Below are positions 32,053 through 35,315 of a stretch of DNA of 35,315 nucleotides, one piece after another; position 1 is the first letter of the stretch; each line of letters begins with the position of its first letter. The notes beneath the pieces were generated by a model. The model searched no databases, had not been told where the DNA came from, and worked only from the letters and a program-made list of their open reading frames with translations. Both the position numbers and the translations under genes were made by a program. Source of the DNA: Chitinophagaceae bacterium UBA7600 (GTDB lineage: Bacteria; Bacteroidota; Bacteroidia; Chitinophagales; Chitinophagaceae); assembly GCA_002478885.1 (NCBI GenBank), contig DLKC01000058.1, positions 1 through 35,315 of the forward strand. Reading direction: 5' to 3'.

Positions 32053-32135
32053 GTTTGCGTTACACCTGACTGCTGTAATGCAGGCCGCCCTATTCACTAT
32101 TATAGGCTGAAGTGACAGACACAAGGAACGATGCC
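32053..32135. repeat. Dispersed repeat, decayed inverted pair (copy 13)
   Basis: Left arm GTTTGCGTTACACCTGAC (32053-32070) followed by TGCTGTAAT, which resembles TGCTGAATT after the left arm of copy 3. The right end AAGTGACAGACACAAGGAACGATGCC region (about 32110-32135) resembles the right arm and GAACGATGCC flank of copy 3. Both arms have many changes, so it is an old copy. It lies between convergent genes. Confidence 0.55.
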
Positions 32136-32185
32136 AACTGCATTGGCGCCGGAATCCAAAAATGTATAAATACTTATATAAATAC

Positions 32186-32923
32186 CTAGGGAACAACAGT
32201 AATATCGGCCTGCGAAAGCAACGGCTGATTTTTAAAGCGAAGCAGCACATTGGCCACCACAACCACATCGCGCTGGCAGTATTCAACAATTCGTGGAAGG
32301 TTGTTGTCTTTATAATAAACCTCCTGCACCATGCTTCCATCCATATCTGTTTTTGAGGTAGGCACGTTAAGCACGCTGGCAAGCAGGTGAAGGGAAATAT
32401 AATTTTTATAGTCGCCAAACCTCCACCAGTGAAGGGTATCAAGCATTCTTACTTCCCATGGCTTTGCACCGTGAAGCTTCATGTAAGATGGCAGTGGCAG
32501 GTTGTTGATGAGCATACGGCGGCATATATAAGGGATATCAAATTCCCGGATGTTGTGACCTACAAATTGAAAATTGTTATTGTGCTTATAGAATCTATCA
32601 GTCAGCTCAGAAAACCTGCTGAGCAATTCCTTTTCGTCGTGGCCTGAAATAGTTTTGAGCCGTAATATCAATTCCTTTTTTTCATTATAACTGAAATAAC
32701 CAGTGCTTATACAAATTACTTTGCCAAACTCTGCGAGTATGCCAGCCTTCTGCAAATAGCTTTCGGGAAGAGAAATGTTTTCTGGCACGGTTTTGGAAAT
32801 CTTGTCAATCCAGAGCGGTTTCCAGTTATCAGGTAGTGAATCATAATTCTGGTATTGCGGAACAGTTTCTATGTCGATCAACAACAGATCTGTAACCGGT
32901 GGGTCGAAGCTTAAATTATTCAT
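32186..32923 (-). CDS. Predicted 3'-5' exonuclease (DnaQ/PolB-exo-like)
   Basis: A 245-residue DEDD-type exonuclease of the family described as related to the exonuclease domain of DNA polymerase B. D17 and E19 in LLLIDIETVP are the first metal ligands, GHNIREFDIPYICRRM supplies the second aspartate and YCQRDVVVVANVL the third. No polymerase domain follows. It may act in repair or RNA/DNA trimming; the substrate is not known. It diverges from the coiled-coil membrane protein with 30 bases between. Confidence 0.88.
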   Translation of the reverse strand: MNNLSFDPPVTDLLLIDIETVPQYQNYDSLPDNWKPLWIDKISKTVPENISLPESYLQKAGILAEFGKVICISTGYFSYNEKKELILRLKTISGHDEKELLSRFSELTDRFYKHNNNFQFVGHNIREFDIPYICRRMLINNLPLPSYMKLHGAKPWEVRMLDTLHWWRFGDYKNYISLHLLASVLNVPTSKTDMDGSMVQEVYYKDNNLPRIVEYCQRDVVVVANVLLRFKNQPLLSQADITVVP

Positions 32924-32953
32924 TACTTTTAATTATAAAAATCAAGATTCTAT

Positions 32954-33943
32954 ATGAGTTACTCTAATTACCCCACTGCAGGCAGCACGCCGCAGCAACA
33001 GTCTCCAAAAGATAATCGTAAAATTATATACGGTATTCTTATTGCCGCACTGCTTGGCACATGGGCTTATATCTACTACGATAAAACTAAATCTACTGAA
33101 CAAATCACGGATTTGCAAACGCAATATTCAAATGTTGACTCACAAAGAAATGTTGTACTGGCAGAATATAACGACGCACTTGCGCGAATGGATTCTTTGA
33201 CCGGCACCAACAATCAGTTACAAGGTGAATTGGCAAAACGTAAATCTGATATAGACAAGCTCAAAGCCGACATCAGGTCTGAGTTAGGCAAGAAAGATGC
33301 AGATCTTGCCAAAGCAAAAGGAATGATCGCACAATTGAATGGAAAAATAAACGATCTCCTGACTGAAATTGAAAACCTTAAAGCGGAAAACCAGCAGCTG
33401 ACCGTTGCTAACCAACAGGTGACCAGTGAAAGAGATACACTGGCCTCGCAAAAGAAAGTTGTTGAATCAAATCTTGCCACAACGCAGGCCGAAAAAGCAC
33501 ACGTTGAAGATGTAGGATCTACTTTGCATGCCTCCAATATCAATATAACACCTATTGATATAAAAGGATCAGGAAAGGAAAAAACAACCACAACGGCAAA
33601 ACGTGTAGATGTGTTCCGGATTTCATTTGACATTGACGAAAACAGGATCGCGGCGAGTGGCGGTAAAGAATTATATGTGTGTGTTTACGGTCCCGATGGC
33701 AAACCTATTACAATGCCAACAAGCGGAAGCGGCACATTTACCACCAGGGATGAAGGCGATAAAGTCTTTACCAATAAAATGGACGTAAACTACGAGCAGG
33801 GTAAGCGTCTTCCGGTAAGTTTTGACTGGAAACCTGAAGCTGGAAAATACCAGACAGGAAATTATAAGGTCGAAATTTATCAGAACGGGTACAAAATCGG
33901 CGAAGGAACAAAGACACTTAAAAAAGGTGGTTTATTCGGATAG
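32954..33943 (+). CDS. Coiled-coil membrane-anchored protein, unknown function
   Basis: A 329-residue protein with one N-terminal membrane helix (KIIYGILIAALLGTWAYIYY, residues about 23-42), a heptad-rich coiled coil from about 50 to 190 (with repeated LKAENQQLTVANQQVTSERD-type segments) and a C-terminal beta-rich domain from about 210 (VDVFRISFDIDENRIAASGGKELYVCVYGPDGKPI through YKVEIYQNGYKIGEGTKTLK). The topology is likely N-in with the coil and beta domain outside the inner membrane. Similar proteins are widespread in Bacteroidota, but I know of no assigned function. It is followed by a textbook terminator. Confidence 0.8.
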   Translation: MSYSNYPTAGSTPQQQSPKDNRKIIYGILIAALLGTWAYIYYDKTKSTEQITDLQTQYSNVDSQRNVVLAEYNDALARMDSLTGTNNQLQGELAKRKSDIDKLKADIRSELGKKDADLAKAKGMIAQLNGKINDLLTEIENLKAENQQLTVANQQVTSERDTLASQKKVVESNLATTQAEKAHVEDVGSTLHASNINITPIDIKGSGKEKTTTTAKRVDVFRISFDIDENRIAASGGKELYVCVYGPDGKPITMPTSGSGTFTTRDEGDKVFTNKMDVNYEQGKRLPVSFDWKPEAGKYQTGNYKVEIYQNGYKIGEGTKTLKKGGLFG

Positions 33944-33985
33944 TTTTTTAACGCATTATTTAAATTCCATTCTTTTGTGAAACGC

Positions 33986-34006
33986 ACCCCGCATTTATTG
34001 CGGGGT
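33986..34006 (+). terminator. Rho-independent terminator after the coiled-coil gene
   Basis: ACCCCGCA pairs with TGCGGGGT over 8 bp with a five-base loop, followed by TTTTGTTTT. It separates the coiled-coil gene from the histidine kinase gene. Confidence 0.93.
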
Positions 34007-34046
34007 TTTTGTTTTATGGGAAACAAACATTCGATACTTTAGAACC

Positions 34047-35207
34047 ATGATTCAGCAATGGCTCAATGGAAAAACGCTTCTGTTTCTTATCGCGGTAAGC
34101 ATCGTAACCGGAACGGTGTTCTATTCGCGTTACTTGTCGCAAAAAATTGCCGAAGATGAAAAACAGCGGGTAGGGCTTTGGGTAACTGCCCAGAAAACAA
34201 TTATGACCGCTCCCGACGATGCGGTAATCAACCTCGCTGTGAAAATAACAACCGAAAACAAAGACATACCCATCATTGAAACAGATGAACAGGAAAGAAT
34301 ACATGCAGGCAATTGTGTGAACCTCGATTCCGCAAAAATTGCCGGCGACAGTAATTACCTGAAGAATAAACTGATCGAATTTAAAAAGGAACACGACCCC
34401 ATCATCATCGTTATTTCCGACTCACCCTACATTGCCAACCGTTATTATTATGGCGAAAGCGTGCTTCAACAGGAAGTGCGCTATTACCCCATCGTTCAGT
34501 TGATCATTGTCGGACTTTTTATAGTAATTACCATCATCGCCCAACGAACTTCTTATAAGAGTACGCAAAATCAGTTGTGGGCGGGTATGGCCAAAGAGAC
34601 GGCACACCAACTGGGAACACCGGTCTCCAGTTTAAAGGGTTGGGTGGAAGTGTTGCGGGAGATTGCCGGCACAGAAAAAATAACCAACGAAATTGAAAAG
34701 GATGTGAGCAGGCTCGAACTGATCACCGATCGCTTTAGTAAAATAGGCAGCCAGCCAAACCTCGAGGAAACCAATATTGTTGAACAGATATCTGCTATGG
34801 TAGAATACATACGCAAAAGAGCAGGCGGTAAGGTCGACTTTGTGATCAACACCTCCGGGCAGCAGGAGATTGTTGCAACCATTTCTCCACCGCTGTTCGA
34901 CTGGGTTATTGAAAACCTGTTAAAGAATGCGCTCGATGCCATGGAGGGGAAAGGCCGCATTACCATAGACATTCAGCCAACGCCAACGCTTATAAGAATA
35001 GATGTAAGCGACACCGGTAAAGGCATTGCCAAGCAAAATATCCAAAACGTTTTTAAACCCGGCTTTACTACAAAAAAACGCGGCTGGGGCCTTGGCCTTA
35101 CCCTGGTTAAGCGAATAGTTGAGCAATACCACAAGGGTACCATCTATATAAAAAGCAGTGAAATCGGCAAGGGAACAACCTTCCGGATTGAATTGAATAA
35201 AGTATAA
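34047..35207 (+). CDS. Sensor histidine kinase
   Basis: A 386-residue membrane sensor kinase. Two membrane helices (about 9-27 and 149-165) flank a periplasmic sensor region of about 120 residues. Then come the H-box AKETAHQLGTPVSSLKGW with H187, and the ATPase domain with the N-box IENLLKNALDAM, G1 box VSDTGKGIAK, F-box FKPGFTTKKRGWGLGL and a G2 run. No response regulator gene lies next to it in the window, so it may be an orphan or its partner lies elsewhere. The signal is unknown. A weak TACTTTAG near 34035 may be its -7 box. Confidence 0.93.
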   Translation: MIQQWLNGKTLLFLIAVSIVTGTVFYSRYLSQKIAEDEKQRVGLWVTAQKTIMTAPDDAVINLAVKITTENKDIPIIETDEQERIHAGNCVNLDSAKIAGDSNYLKNKLIEFKKEHDPIIIVISDSPYIANRYYYGESVLQQEVRYYPIVQLIIVGLFIVITIIAQRTSYKSTQNQLWAGMAKETAHQLGTPVSSLKGWVEVLREIAGTEKITNEIEKDVSRLELITDRFSKIGSQPNLEETNIVEQISAMVEYIRKRAGGKVDFVINTSGQQEIVATISPPLFDWVIENLLKNALDAMEGKGRITIDIQPTPTLIRIDVSDTGKGIAKQNIQNVFKPGFTTKKRGWGLGLTLVKRIVEQYHKGTIYIKSSEIGKGTTFRIELNKV

Positions 35208-35263
35208 CAGGCACCGTTTTCAGAACTTTTTTAATTCGGGCTTTTATTTTTCAACTATTCTTA

Positions 35264-35271
35264 TACATTTG
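35264..35271 (+). promoter_or_regulatory. -7 box of the tRNA-Leu gene
   Basis: TACATTTG matches TAnnTTTG and would start transcription a few bases before the tRNA 5' end. No clear -33 TTG is present. Confidence 0.5.
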
Positions 35272-35284
35272 CAGTCCCAAAGTT

Positions 35285-35315
35285 GCGGAGGTGGCGAAAC
35301 TGGTAGACGCACTAC
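35285..35315 (+). tRNA. tRNA-Leu, 5' part only
   Basis: GCGGAGG begins the acceptor stem, followed by TGGCGAAACTGGTAGACGC, the long D-arm typical of tRNA-Leu (a class II tRNA). The window ends in the anticodon stem region, so the anticodon is unknown. Confidence 0.85.

Noticed and set aside
1341..32135. CRISPR array made of the recurring 20-mers
   Set aside because: Copies are kilobases apart, in both orientations, with no regular spacers and no cas genes.
32165..32185. Direct repeat TATAAATAC twice after the exonuclease gene
   Set aside because: It is A/T-rich and short, so chance is a fair explanation.

Overview
The window looks like a chromosomal segment of a Bacteroidota bacterium, most likely of the family Chitinophagaceae. 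The evidence is a GldC gliding protein, a TonB-dependent receptor with a carboxypeptidase-regulatory-like N-terminal domain, the long variant of PurF, few Shine-Dalgarno sites, and promoters of the Bacteroidota type (TTTG or TTG about 20 bases before TAnnTTTG). No phage, insertion sequence, CRISPR array or rRNA operon is visible. The last bases are the 5' end of a tRNA-Leu.

Layout. 1-5.2 kb: an amidohydrolase (minus) diverges from prfA, followed by a glycosyltransferase, gldC, a YqeY-like protein and CvpA. 5.5-8 kb: a tight selenium operon (mnmH, selD) with an SMR exporter at its end. 8.2-12.3 kb: a TonB-dependent receptor with a secreted helical-repeat protein, then a membrane protein paired with a small winged-helix regulator. 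12.4-18.6 kb (minus): a Pif1-like helicase, gatA, tatA and a long PurF. 18.7-23.3 kb (minus): a redox or electrophile-stress block with a MarR regulator, two pirins, YceI, OsmC, a third pirin and an NADPH-dependent FMN reductase. 23.4-29.3 kb (minus): an M23 peptidase and two tandem acyl-CoA dehydrogenases. 29.5-35.2 kb: a second MarR regulator, an alpha/beta hydrolase with a GT2 glycosyltransferase, an exonuclease diverging from a coiled-coil membrane protein, and a histidine kinase.

Two things stand out beyond the genes. First, a short dispersed repeat occurs at 13 intergenic loci. Its core is GTTGCGTCGCAC followed by T or A and CTTGTAC, often preceded by GGCATC a few bases upstream. Some loci hold two inverted copies, and others are decayed. 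It resembles a REP/BIME or MITE-like family, and its origin cannot be told from this window.

Second, the MarR regulator at 22823-23281 has a near-identical palindromic site in front of its own gene, overlapping a good promoter, and in front of the pirin operon. This supports autoregulation plus control of the redox block. A perfect 13-bp inverted repeat just before the TTG start of the alpha/beta hydrolase is another clear unexplained regulatory candidate. I do not see a convincing new defence or mobile system; most genes are ordinary housekeeping or stress genes.
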